From UBA12170 sp964293475 (GTDB lineage: Bacteria; Bacteroidota; Bacteroidia; Bacteroidales; UBA12170), in the NCBI GenBank assembly GCA_964293475.1, contig CAXYYJ010000006.1:47631-111630 (forward strand): a stretch of 64,000 nucleotides of DNA, read 5' to 3'. The notes under the pieces are model-generated. The model did no database searches. It was not told the origin of the DNA and was given only the letters and a program-made list of their open reading frames with translations. The stretch's first letter is position 1. Each line of letters starts with the position of its first letter. Below, piece after piece: positions 1 through 7,722 of this stretch. A program made the position numbers and the translations under genes.

Positions 1-1137
1 GGTGTATTCGAGAATCACATCAACATTTTTAACGGGTTCACCCCTGAATTCCGCCATATAAATATGCCCTCCAACCCTGCTTGTTCCTGTGGTTATCTGA
101 GCAAATTCAGCAACAGTAATTTCTATTCCGGTTACCCCAACTTCCTGAATATCTACAATACTTGCATCGGCCCAATAAATCGAATTGCCATAATAGGTGG
201 GCAGATAATCATCTGTTTCCACTGGGATAACCTTTACAAAATACTGGCTATTTGGGCAAACTGTGGTAAATTGATAGGTGCCATCCTGAAGCGAATAAGT
301 AGCCACTTCAACCGCCGAACCTTCGCCGAAAAACTGGTAAAGAACTACTGTTCCGGAATTAATTAGCTGTCCGGCGGAATTTTTCACAGAACCTGCCATA
401 GTAAGCTCACAATTGAGCAGTTCAAATTCCTGTAACAAAACCTGGCTCCATTGACCTGCTTCGTTGCCTACTCTCACGTTGAACTCATGCATACCTGGCT
501 GCAGACCACCAACTTCAGCTAAAAACGATTCGGAAATAAAGGTTCCCGGAGTGAAATCGGTATAAGCGATTCCATTTCCAATGCCGGGGTCTGTATCGTA
601 GAAATACTCCATTCTGTTGATGAGTGAGGGCTGCCCACGGTGAATTTCAATGTAAAAAGGTTTGGTGTATACCTGACTCCAGCTTTCGTTGCTATCTTTT
701 ACCCGAACATGAGCCATGTGAAATCCTGGAGTCAAATTACTGATGTCGAGCATCTGATCCAGTTGTATTTCCTGACCTTGTGTGATGGTGAGACTTATTC
801 CCTGCCCATAGCCCGGGTCGGTATCGAAGAAATACTCGGCGTTTAAAACTGTTGCCAACGCCCCAAATCCATTCTCTATATAAAAAAGCTTCGACAGAAC
901 CGGACTCCAATTATTGCTGTTGTCTTTTACTCTGAAAAAAGCAGTATGAAAACCTGGGGACAGCCCACTGATATTCAGCATCTGATCGATTTGAATATCG
1001 TTGGAAGGAGTAATAGTAATGCTCGTACCGGAACCAAAGCCCGGATCAATATCGAAGAAATACTCGGCTTGAGTTACCTGCTGAGCATAGCTTAGATAAA
1101 AGGAGCAAAAAAATATGATTATTATAAACTTTTTCAT
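1..1137 (-). CDS. Secreted protein with three EYFFDTDPG-type repeats (C-terminal part outside window)
   Basis: Open from an ATG at 1137 to the window edge (379 residues seen, no stop), so the 3' end is missing. Residues 1-18 form a signal peptide ending in SYA. Three copies of a repeat beginning EYFFD-D-DPG start at residues 25, 101 and about 177, an exact 76-residue period; each carries a PGFH/PGMH turn and a W-S motif near its end. From about residue 248 a carboxypeptidase-regulatory-like (CarboxypepD_reg) beta-sandwich follows, and a second similar domain starts near the edge. I know this repeat from large secreted or surface proteins of Bacteroidota; its function is not established. It lies 98 bp downstream of a beta-helix protein with a similar signal peptide and the same direction, so the two may be co-expressed. 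A T9SS sorting domain would be expected beyond the window, but that is inference. Confidence 0.8.
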   Translation of the reverse strand, partial: MKKFIIIIFFCSFYLSYAQQVTQAEYFFDIDPGFGSGTSITITPSNDIQIDQMLNISGLSPGFHTAFFRVKDNSNNWSPVLSKLFYIENGFGALATVLNAEYFFDTDPGYGQGISLTITQGQEIQLDQMLDISNLTPGFHMAHVRVKDSNESWSQVYTKPFYIEIHRGQPSLINRMEYFYDTDPGIGNGIAYTDFTPGTFISESFLAEVGGLQPGMHEFNVRVGNEAGQWSQVLLQEFELLNCELTMAGSVKNSAGQLINSGTVVLYQFFGEGSAVEVATYSLQDGTYQFTTVCPNSQYFVKVIPVETDDYLPTYYGNSIYWADASIVDIQEVGVTGIEITVAEFAQITTGTSRVGGHIYMAEFRGEPVKNVDVILEYT

Positions 1138-1235
1138 TATCAGCATTTTATAAATTAATAAATAATTGACTTAACGATGCGAACCAGCCTTGCAACAAAA
1201 AGGCATCAAGGTTTTCTGGTTCTTTAACACTAAGT

Positions 1236-2249
1236 TTATTGCTGCGTTTTAGCCTTAATAATCACGTGCAGTCCTTCCATGGTTCCCTGTCCGCTGATGG
1301 TGGCTTCATAGATTCTTGGTAGTGGTGGCAGTCCACTTAAAATATAGGGGAAATCGCCGTCGAAGATTCCACAATCCACACCATTCAAGCCAAATCCGAT
1401 GGCTACGCTACCATCCTTTAACTCAAACATGGCATCGGGGCTGGTATTGGTTCCGTTGGGATAATCCACAAAAACGGTGGTAAAATCCACGTCCACGATA
1501 TTGTTTGTACCACCCACAGGAAGCTCAGAAGTCCCAATAATATTGTTCTGAACCAAATTCCCATCGGTGTTGTCAGCATTGATTGCACCCCGAACAATAT
1601 TGTTTTGTATTATTGCATTTTCCGCAATAATATTATCATATTGGTCAAAGAAGATGTTGTTTTTGACTATATAACTCCCATTAGAATTAGAAAGATCTAA
1701 ACTACTATTGATAATATTGTTGGCAAATGTCAAATTTGAGCTTATAAATTCCATGCCCCAAATCCAGGCTCCGCTCAATAAATAGGATTGTTTAACCAAT
1801 AAATTGGAAACATGCTGATCGGAACCGCTTATTCTAAATTCAACGCCAACATAGCAACGCTCGATAGTAATATTGCTGGTAAACACATAAAGATAGCCGT
1901 AAACGATGTTTAATCCTGATAATATGGTTCCCTCTGCTCCGGCATCAATTGTTAAATAGGATCGGATTTGAGAAGAAAAATGGTTGGCCTGGGTATCATC
2001 GTTCTCAGTGAGATAATATCCAGTTCCATAGATGGTCAGCTTTTTGTTGATAGTCAAATAACTTTCATCGTAAACCGTTCCCGAACCCTCAACATAAATA
2101 ATGTCGTTGGCTGCTGCAGCTTCAACAGCTGCTGCCAATGTGGTAAAATCTGCCCCCGAATTAGGCATGTTATTCACTCGCCAAATGGCTGAAAATGCGT
2201 TCAACGCCATAAAAAATACGGCAAAAGAAATGATAAAAAACTTTTTCAT
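1236..2249 (-). CDS. Secreted right-handed parallel beta-helix protein
   Basis: 337 residues. A signal peptide (MKKFFIISFAVFFMALNAFS) precedes a region of short Asn/Ile-rich rungs (NNIINSS, NNIF, QNNIV, QNNIIG) typical of pectin-lyase-like parallel beta-helices. The N-terminal segment with FTTLAAAVEAAAANDIIYV is the usual entry strand of such helices in Bacteroidota. The C-terminus, from about residue 295 (GLPPLPRIYE... to GLHVIIKAKTQQ), resembles a conserved tail I recall on similar secreted proteins; it is not a canonical T9SS type A domain. No catalytic residues can be assigned, so an adhesin or surface-structural role is as likely as polysaccharide lyase activity. First of two co-directional genes with the EYFFD-repeat protein; no TAnnTTTG box was seen upstream. 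Confidence 0.8.
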   Translation of the reverse strand: MKKFFIISFAVFFMALNAFSAIWRVNNMPNSGADFTTLAAAVEAAAANDIIYVEGSGTVYDESYLTINKKLTIYGTGYYLTENDDTQANHFSSQIRSYLTIDAGAEGTILSGLNIVYGYLYVFTSNITIERCYVGVEFRISGSDQHVSNLLVKQSYLLSGAWIWGMEFISSNLTFANNIINSSLDLSNSNGSYIVKNNIFFDQYDNIIAENAIIQNNIVRGAINADNTDGNLVQNNIIGTSELPVGGTNNIVDVDFTTVFVDYPNGTNTSPDAMFELKDGSVAIGFGLNGVDCGIFDGDFPYILSGLPPLPRIYEATISGQGTMEGLHVIIKAKTQQ

Positions 2250-2900
2250 AAGATATAATTTTAAATGTGTTAGAATGATTTTGACGCTTTAAAATTATAA
2301 ATTTTATCCATAGAAAGTCAAGCAGTAATGTACGGATTTATAAATCGGGACTTGTTAAGACAACTACTATAATATTGATTGTCAATATGATAAAAATCAC
2401 GACAATAAGTTTTGCCAATACATCAAAATAAAAGCTTGTAAGCACATTGCAGTGGATTGCTTTTGGCTTGGGAAAAAATTTTCAACCCAATATTTACCAA
2501 TCTATAAAAAATGCCTGTAATAGGAATTCACCATAGATTTTCAGTTTTGAGATAACTCTTTCAAATAAAAATTATACGATGATTATAACCACTTAAATAT
2601 CAATAAATTAATTTAACAATGACAAAAATCCAAATCAATAATCACCCCCAAATGACAAAAATCCAAACCAATAATCGCCATCAAATGACAAAAATCCAAA
2701 CCAATGGCTAAAAAAACATCCATTTTAAATAGGCTAACCAAAAAATCAGCGGCGGATTTTCATGCATATTTCCTTCTCTAAATTCACTAAACAACCTTCC
2801 CCATTTTGATTTCTCCATCGCCATGTCTCAAATCCGACAAAACTATTTGAAGCATTCAACTGCTTTTTGTCTAATTTTACCTCTCCAAAATCCACCGCCC
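2250..2900. other. Intergenic region, AT-rich, with a short tandem repeat
   Basis: About 650 bases between the divergent beta-helix gene and radA. It is strongly AT-rich, holds no open frame that looks coding, and contains the 33-bp repeat annotated separately. The upstream extension of the radA frame (2823-2900) lacks family homology and is treated as non-coding. I saw no clear TAnnTTTG promoter for radA in it. Confidence 0.6.
2618..2705. repeat. 33-bp tandem repeat, about 2.7 copies
   Basis: Units start at 2618, 2651 and 2684 with the shared core AATGACAAAAATCCAAA followed by a more variable half. The copies differ at only a few positions in the core; the third stops after 22 bases. No inverted symmetry and no unique spacers, so this is a minisatellite-like repeat rather than a CRISPR array. 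Confidence 0.85.
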
Positions 2901-4268
2901 ATGTCGAAAGTAAAAAAAGCATTTTTTTGTCAGAATTGTGGCACTCAATCGCCCAAATGGGTAGGAAAATGCCCAAGTTGCAACCAATGGAACACCTTTG
3001 TTGAGGAAATTATTGAAAAGGAAAGCACCACCGAAAGCTGGCAGATTACCCAAACTCAGCCCACCAAAAGCAAAGCCCGTAAACTCGACGATATTTCGAG
3101 CGAGGAACAATCGCGAATGAACACCCAAAGCGGGGAGCTCAACCGCGTGCTGGGCGGCGGATTGGTTCCGGGATCGGTCATTTTACTGGGGGGTGAGCCG
3201 GGAATTGGAAAATCGACTTTGCTGCTTCAGCTGGCTCTGCAAATGAAAAACTGGCGCATTCTCTATGTGAGTGGCGAAGAGAGCGAGCAGCAGATAAAAA
3301 TGCGGGCCGAGCGACTCAATATCAACTCCAACGACTGCTTTTTTCTCACCGAAACCAATATTCAGCGCATATTTCAGCAAATTAAAGAAGTACAACCCAA
3401 AGTCGTGATTCTCGATTCTATTCAAACCCTGGAGAGTGAGCACATTGAATCGGCAGCAGGCTCTGTGAGCCAGATTCGGGAATGTGCGGGTGAATTTCAA
3501 AAATTTGCCAAACAAACCCATACCCCCGTTTTTCTTATTGGCCATATTACCAAAGATGGAAGCCTGGCGGGGCCCAAGGTGCTGGAACATATGGTCGATA
3601 CGGTTTTGCATTTCGAAGGCGAAAGAAACTATGGATACAGAATTCTCCGTACCATGAAAAACCGATTTGGAAGCACCTCGGAGCTGGGAATTTTCGAGAT
3701 GAGCGGAAATGGATTGCGTGAAGTCAATAACCCATCAGAAATTTTACTCTCCCAACGCGAAGAAAACCTCAGCGGAATTGCCATCGCAGCCAGCCTGGAA
3801 GGCATGCGCCCCATGCTCATCGAAATTCAGGCTTTGGTGAGCTCGGCAGTTTATGGAACACCACAACGCAGCACCACGGGTTTCGACTCCCGAAGACTCA
3901 ACATGCTCTTGGCCGTTCTCGAGAAACGAAGCGGTTTCAGACTCAGCATGAAAGATGTGTTTCTGAATATTGCGGGTGGTATAAAAGTTGACGATCCGGC
4001 CATCGATTTGGCGGTGGTTTGCGCTATTTTGAGCAGCAACGAAGATGTGCTCATCGACCCCAAAACCTGCTTTGCTGCCGAGGTAGGCTTGTCGGGCGAA
4101 ATTCGCTCGGTAAACCATATTGAGCAACGTATTTCGGAGGCCGAAAAATTAGGCTTTCACAAAATAATCATCTCCAAATACAACTCACGAAACCTTTCTC
4201 CCCGCTCTGGAATTGAAGTTATTTCAGTGAGCAAGATAGAGGAAGTGTTTCGCTATATTTTTAGCTAA
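2901..4268 (+). CDS. radA: DNA repair protein RadA
   Basis: 455 residues from the ATG at 2901; the frame is open 26 codons further up, but the family starts with MSKVKKAFFCQNCG and a total of ~455 residues is normal. RadA (Sms) is a RecA-like ATPase/helicase acting in recombinational repair and branch migration. Visible: the C4 zinc finger (Cys 10, 13, 24, 27), Walker A GGEPGIGKST at ~97-106, the RadA-specific KNRFG motif at 253-257, and a C-terminal Lon-protease-like domain (the ALVSSAVYGTPQR segment onward). Cytosolic. It stands alone; the next gene on the same strand begins 26 bp downstream and encodes an unrelated secreted hydrolase. No oddities. Confidence 0.96.
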   Translation: MSKVKKAFFCQNCGTQSPKWVGKCPSCNQWNTFVEEIIEKESTTESWQITQTQPTKSKARKLDDISSEEQSRMNTQSGELNRVLGGGLVPGSVILLGGEPGIGKSTLLLQLALQMKNWRILYVSGEESEQQIKMRAERLNINSNDCFFLTETNIQRIFQQIKEVQPKVVILDSIQTLESEHIESAAGSVSQIRECAGEFQKFAKQTHTPVFLIGHITKDGSLAGPKVLEHMVDTVLHFEGERNYGYRILRTMKNRFGSTSELGIFEMSGNGLREVNNPSEILLSQREENLSGIAIAASLEGMRPMLIEIQALVSSAVYGTPQRSTTGFDSRRLNMLLAVLEKRSGFRLSMKDVFLNIAGGIKVDDPAIDLAVVCAILSSNEDVLIDPKTCFAAEVGLSGEIRSVNHIEQRISEAEKLGFHKIIISKYNSRNLSPRSGIEVISVSKIEEVFRYIFS

Positions 4269-4294
4269 CTATCTGATATTTAATTTGTAATCTC

Positions 4295-5161
4295 ATGAAA
4301 TTCATTCTCCGAAAAACCTTCCTTTTAGCTTTGATTCTAATTCAATATACATTAAGTCCATCTTCGTTGTTCTCTCAAAGTTTCACGGTGATGAGTTACA
4401 ACGTCCGCTACGACAATTCCTGGGATACCTTAAACTCGTGGAAGCTCCGCCGGCAGCCCGTTGTGGAACAAATTCTAAATTCCAACGCTCAGATTGTGGG
4501 GGTTCAGGAGGCTCTGGAAAACCAAATGGACGATTTAGTGCGAAACCTGAAAACCTTCAAATATGTTGGAGCTGGAAGGGATGATGGGAAGAAAGCCGGG
4601 GAATTTTCGGCCATTCTATTCGACACCGCCGTTTTCAAATTGCTTCAACACGAAACTTTCTGGCTTTCAGAAACGCCAACAATTCCATCCAAAGGCTGGG
4701 ATGCAGCTTTGGAGCGCATTTGCACCTCCGCAAAACTTTTGCATCGCGAAAGCGGAAAAATCATTTGGGTTTTCAATACGCACTTCGATCATATGGGCCA
4801 AAATGCGCGCAATGAATCAGCCAGTCTGATTCTGAATGAAATAAAAAGACTCAATCCTACTGATTTGACTTGTTTGCTCATGGGCGATTTTAACTCCAAA
4901 CCCACCGAAAAACCTTACGCCATTCTATCCGCCGAACTCACTGATGCACTCACCATCGCTAACCAATCGAACGGAATTGAACAGGGAACTTTCAATGGCT
5001 TTTCTGCTGACTTTACTCCGGAACGCATCGACTATTTGTGGGTGAAGAAATTTAAGGTGGTAAGCTATTCGCATTTGGTGAACCGGATGGACAATGGCAG
5101 GTTTCCATCGGATCATTTTCCGGTTGTTGGAGAGTTAAATTTTATTCAATCTACTGAATAA
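4295..5161 (+). CDS. Secreted endonuclease/exonuclease/phosphatase (EEP) family protein
   Basis: 288 residues with a signal peptide ending near residue 27 (LFSQ). The EEP/DNase I fold motifs are all present: N36 in SYNVRYD, E72 in GVQEAL, the HFD of NTHFDH (163-165), GDFN (197-200), D246 in RIDYLWV and the terminal SDH (272-274). These residues bind Mg2+ and hydrolyse phosphodiesters. Substrate cannot be read from the motifs; Bacteroidota homologues with this start (MSYNVRYDN) are usually annotated as endonuclease/exonuclease/phosphatase proteins and may act on nucleic acid, inositol phosphates or phospholipid head groups in the periplasm. It follows radA by 26 bp and converges on the glycosyltransferase operon, 4 bp away. 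Confidence 0.88.
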   Translation: MKFILRKTFLLALILIQYTLSPSSLFSQSFTVMSYNVRYDNSWDTLNSWKLRRQPVVEQILNSNAQIVGVQEALENQMDDLVRNLKTFKYVGAGRDDGKKAGEFSAILFDTAVFKLLQHETFWLSETPTIPSKGWDAALERICTSAKLLHRESGKIIWVFNTHFDHMGQNARNESASLILNEIKRLNPTDLTCLLMGDFNSKPTEKPYAILSAELTDALTIANQSNGIEQGTFNGFSADFTPERIDYLWVKKFKVVSYSHLVNRMDNGRFPSDHFPVVGELNFIQSTE

Positions 5162-5165
5162 CAAT

Positions 5166-6335
5166 CTATTGTTTGCGTTTGGTCACTTTCCAAACCCCGC
5201 TTTTTACGCCACGTGTAAACCGAAAAAACCCAATAAAGAGAGCCAGATTCATGCTGTAAAAATGGGTGATAAAACGAACTATTCTCAGGTGAACATTGAT
5301 TTTTCTCAATAAATAATCGAAAAACGGAACGAGCAAACCTGCTAATTGCAAATAGAAAGCAAAAAGATACAGCGGAATTTCAATGAGAGCCAGCGAAGAC
5401 CACAAGCTAAACAAGATGAAAAAGGGGCCGAGCCACCGAAGCACTTTATGGCTCATGAAAGTAAAAGCCACACCATTGAACGGGGGCCAAAGCAAGTGTC
5501 CAAACCATTTCAGGTTTTGAAAATTTCCGGTGGCAATGCGAATTTTACGAACCATCTCCACCTGCAAATCGTTGCTTACATCTTCATAGACAATGGCTTG
5601 CAAATTATTGACTGCCTTTTTCCCCTTTTCGAAAATTTTCATGTTTATGAAAAAATCATCGACCAAAGCATTGGAAGGAACCTGACTATAATCTTTGCGG
5701 CGAATGGCATAGCAACCCCCAAAAGGCCCCATCATGCTTCCCCAAACCACCGACTCGTAATGCTTTATATACACTTCTCTCGAAATATAGGCTTTCTCCT
5801 GATGGCTGATTCCTTCTTTCTTCAATCCCCTGTTTATCATATTGGTATCTACCAAACCAATCTCGGGGTTGATGAACGGACGGGCTATTTCGCGGAGGGT
5901 ATTTTGCTCAAAAATTACGTTGGCATCGGTTAAAATGAGAATGGAACCGTTTGATAAGTGATACAAGTCGTTCACCACATTTTGCTTTCCACGGCGCTTA
6001 CTGTAAGGCTTGAAAATCAGGTTGGGATATCGTTGAGCGTAGGATTCAATAATTTTGTTGGTTTGGTCGGTGGAATTGTCCGAACCCACCAGAATCTCAA
6101 AAAGTTCGGGGGGATAATTGCTGTTGAAAACACTCTCCAATTTCTCACCAATGACCAATTCTTCATTAAAGGCAGCCACCAGAATACTCAATCTGGGCCA
6201 TTCATTATCAGCAGGTTGTGGAAAGTCTAATTTCTTGAATCGGGCCAAAAATTGCATGAGAAGCGGGAAAAGCACATAACTGTGAAAAATCATGGCTACC
6301 GAAAACCAAAACAATATTTGCCAGAAAAGCATCAT
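5166..6335 (-). CDS. Family 2 glycosyltransferase, membrane-anchored
   Basis: 389 residues. An N-terminal transmembrane segment (about 5-27) precedes a GT-A domain: ILVAAFNEE (51-59) nucleotide-binding strand, GSDNSTD (84-90), and the metal-binding DAN at 137-139. The sequence continues with RKIRIATGN, at the place of the acceptor-side (Q/R)xxRW motif, and ends with two or three hydrophobic segments. This layout is typical of processive or lipid-linked-acceptor transferases using nucleotide sugars at the cytosolic face; the sugar is unknown. Its ATG overlaps the stop of the upstream glycosyltransferase by 4 bp, so the two are translationally coupled, probably in surface glycan synthesis. No polymerase, flippase or other glycan genes are nearby. 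Confidence 0.9.
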   Translation of the reverse strand: MMLFWQILFWFSVAMIFHSYVLFPLLMQFLARFKKLDFPQPADNEWPRLSILVAAFNEELVIGEKLESVFNSNYPPELFEILVGSDNSTDQTNKIIESYAQRYPNLIFKPYSKRRGKQNVVNDLYHLSNGSILILTDANVIFEQNTLREIARPFINPEIGLVDTNMINRGLKKEGISHQEKAYISREVYIKHYESVVWGSMMGPFGGCYAIRRKDYSQVPSNALVDDFFINMKIFEKGKKAVNNLQAIVYEDVSNDLQVEMVRKIRIATGNFQNLKWFGHLLWPPFNGVAFTFMSHKVLRWLGPFFILFSLWSSLALIEIPLYLFAFYLQLAGLLVPFFDYLLRKINVHLRIVRFITHFYSMNLALFIGFFRFTRGVKSGVWKVTKRKQ

Positions 6336-7525
6336 AAATTTTGATAGAACTCAATAAGCGACTGAGTAATTTTGGTATTATCAAATTCTTTTTGAACAAA
6401 CTGAAAGGCATTTTTCCCCATCTGGTCAAAGAGCTCCCTGTTTTGAACAAGTTGAAGCAATTTGGCGGTAAAGGATTCGGGAGTATCGGCTATCATGAGC
6501 TCGTGACCATCGCGGGCAGGATTGCCTTCGGCACCAATGGTGGTGGTAATCTGAGCTTTGCCCAGCGCCATTCCTTCCACTATTTTTATTCTCATTCCAC
6601 TTCCCGAAAGCAACGGCACCACGCCCACAGCTTTGCTGTTGATAAAATCTATGGCATCGTCAACTTCCCCCAGAAATACTAAGTTTTTGATTTTTAGTCG
6701 TTTAAAATGCTCAGGAGCATTCCGGCCCGCTACGTAGAATTTTAAATCGGGCATTTCGGCCATAACCAAGGGCCATACTTTGTGTAAAAACCACAGCAAT
6801 CCTTCCTGGTTGGGTGGCCAGTCCAATGCACCAATATGATACAGAGACGGATATTCCATGCGCGAATAGTCAATTTTACTTTCTACAATATCGGTTCCGG
6901 TTGGTGTTACATGAACGGAAATTTTGCAACCCATCTTACGAAGAATTTGGGCATCGCGCTCGGTAATTGGAATGAGCGCATCGTAGGTGTTGAGTTGTGC
7001 TTTCTCAAGTTTTTTAATTCGTTCCGACAGGTTTTTGAAGTAGAATTTTTTAAGTATTCCGGAATTCTGAGCTGTCCGGGCCCAAATTTCGAACTCAAGA
7101 TTATGAGCCCGCATGGCCACTTTTGCCGAAGAATGTGCACGAATGGAAGCCATATACATGCCCATATAACTTCCTTCAAGCTGAATAATATCGTAGTGAT
7201 TATGGTCTAAAACCTCCTCAATTTTCTTCCGGAAAGCTTCGGTATAAAATCGCTCGGCAATATAGGCTTTGGAAGAGAAAAGCAAGTTTCGCAAAGCTCC
7301 CCAAACGGTGATGGGGGCGGGTGTATCGACACCAATAAATTTTATGCTGCGGCTCAGTTCCAGCGGAAGTTTATCGAGGCGGAAATAGTGCTTGCTGGTA
7401 TTCATGGCCAAAATGTGAACCTCGTGGCCCAATCGTACAAAATTTCGCGCTAACGTAAGCGTGGCAATACTTCCACCATCTTTTGGAGGATAAGGGACTT
7501 TATTTGCAATGATGAGTATTTGCAT
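6332..7525 (-). CDS. Family 4 (GT-B) glycosyltransferase
   Basis: 397 residues from the ATG at 7525. A longer TTG start at 7546 is unlikely because it lies inside a good -7 promoter box (7544-7551). The N-terminus MQILIIANKVPYPPKDGG with a glycine loop is the classic GT4 acceptor-domain start; the C-terminal half has the donor-binding pattern GSGMRIKIVEGMALGK and TTIGAEG. Such enzymes transfer sugars from nucleotide donors with retention. First gene of a two-gene operon with the GT2 enzyme (4-bp overlap), so both probably act on the same glycan. Cytosolic, peripheral. Confidence 0.9.
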   Translation of the reverse strand: MQILIIANKVPYPPKDGGSIATLTLARNFVRLGHEVHILAMNTSKHYFRLDKLPLELSRSIKFIGVDTPAPITVWGALRNLLFSSKAYIAERFYTEAFRKKIEEVLDHNHYDIIQLEGSYMGMYMASIRAHSSAKVAMRAHNLEFEIWARTAQNSGILKKFYFKNLSERIKKLEKAQLNTYDALIPITERDAQILRKMGCKISVHVTPTGTDIVESKIDYSRMEYPSLYHIGALDWPPNQEGLLWFLHKVWPLVMAEMPDLKFYVAGRNAPEHFKRLKIKNLVFLGEVDDAIDFINSKAVGVVPLLSGSGMRIKIVEGMALGKAQITTTIGAEGNPARDGHELMIADTPESFTAKLLQLVQNRELFDQMGKNAFQFVQKEFDNTKITQSLIEFYQNL

Positions 7526-7543
7526 TCTTTTGATTTGGGCGAG

Positions 7544-7551
7544 CAAATATA
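7544..7551 (-). promoter_or_regulatory. -7 box for the glycosyltransferase operon
   Basis: On the minus strand the sequence reads TATATTTG, a full match to the Bacteroidota -7 consensus TAnnTTTG. It ends 18 bases before the ATG at 7525, giving a short leader of about 12 bases. A -33 TTG is not evident at 19-bp spacing. The position also rejects the longer TTG start. Confidence 0.5.
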
Positions 7552-7722
7552 GTTTTTTCGCAGGGAAAATGATCTAAAAAATAGTCATGTTCTTGTCATT
7601 TTACTCCATTTATCGTAGTAAGAACTTCATAACTGCAATTTTTGAATGATGAAAACCAAATACAAAATAGACAAAACCAATTTTAAAAACATTATATTCA
7701 ATCACTTAGATTATCAAAGCCG

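Noticed and set aside
64..366. Plus-strand open frames in the first kilobase
   Set aside because: They are shadows of the minus-strand EYFFD-repeat gene, which is open to the window edge with clear repeats and a signal peptide.
2618..2705. Possible CRISPR array
   Set aside because: Units are directly adjacent with no unique spacers, only 2.7 copies, and no cas genes in the window.
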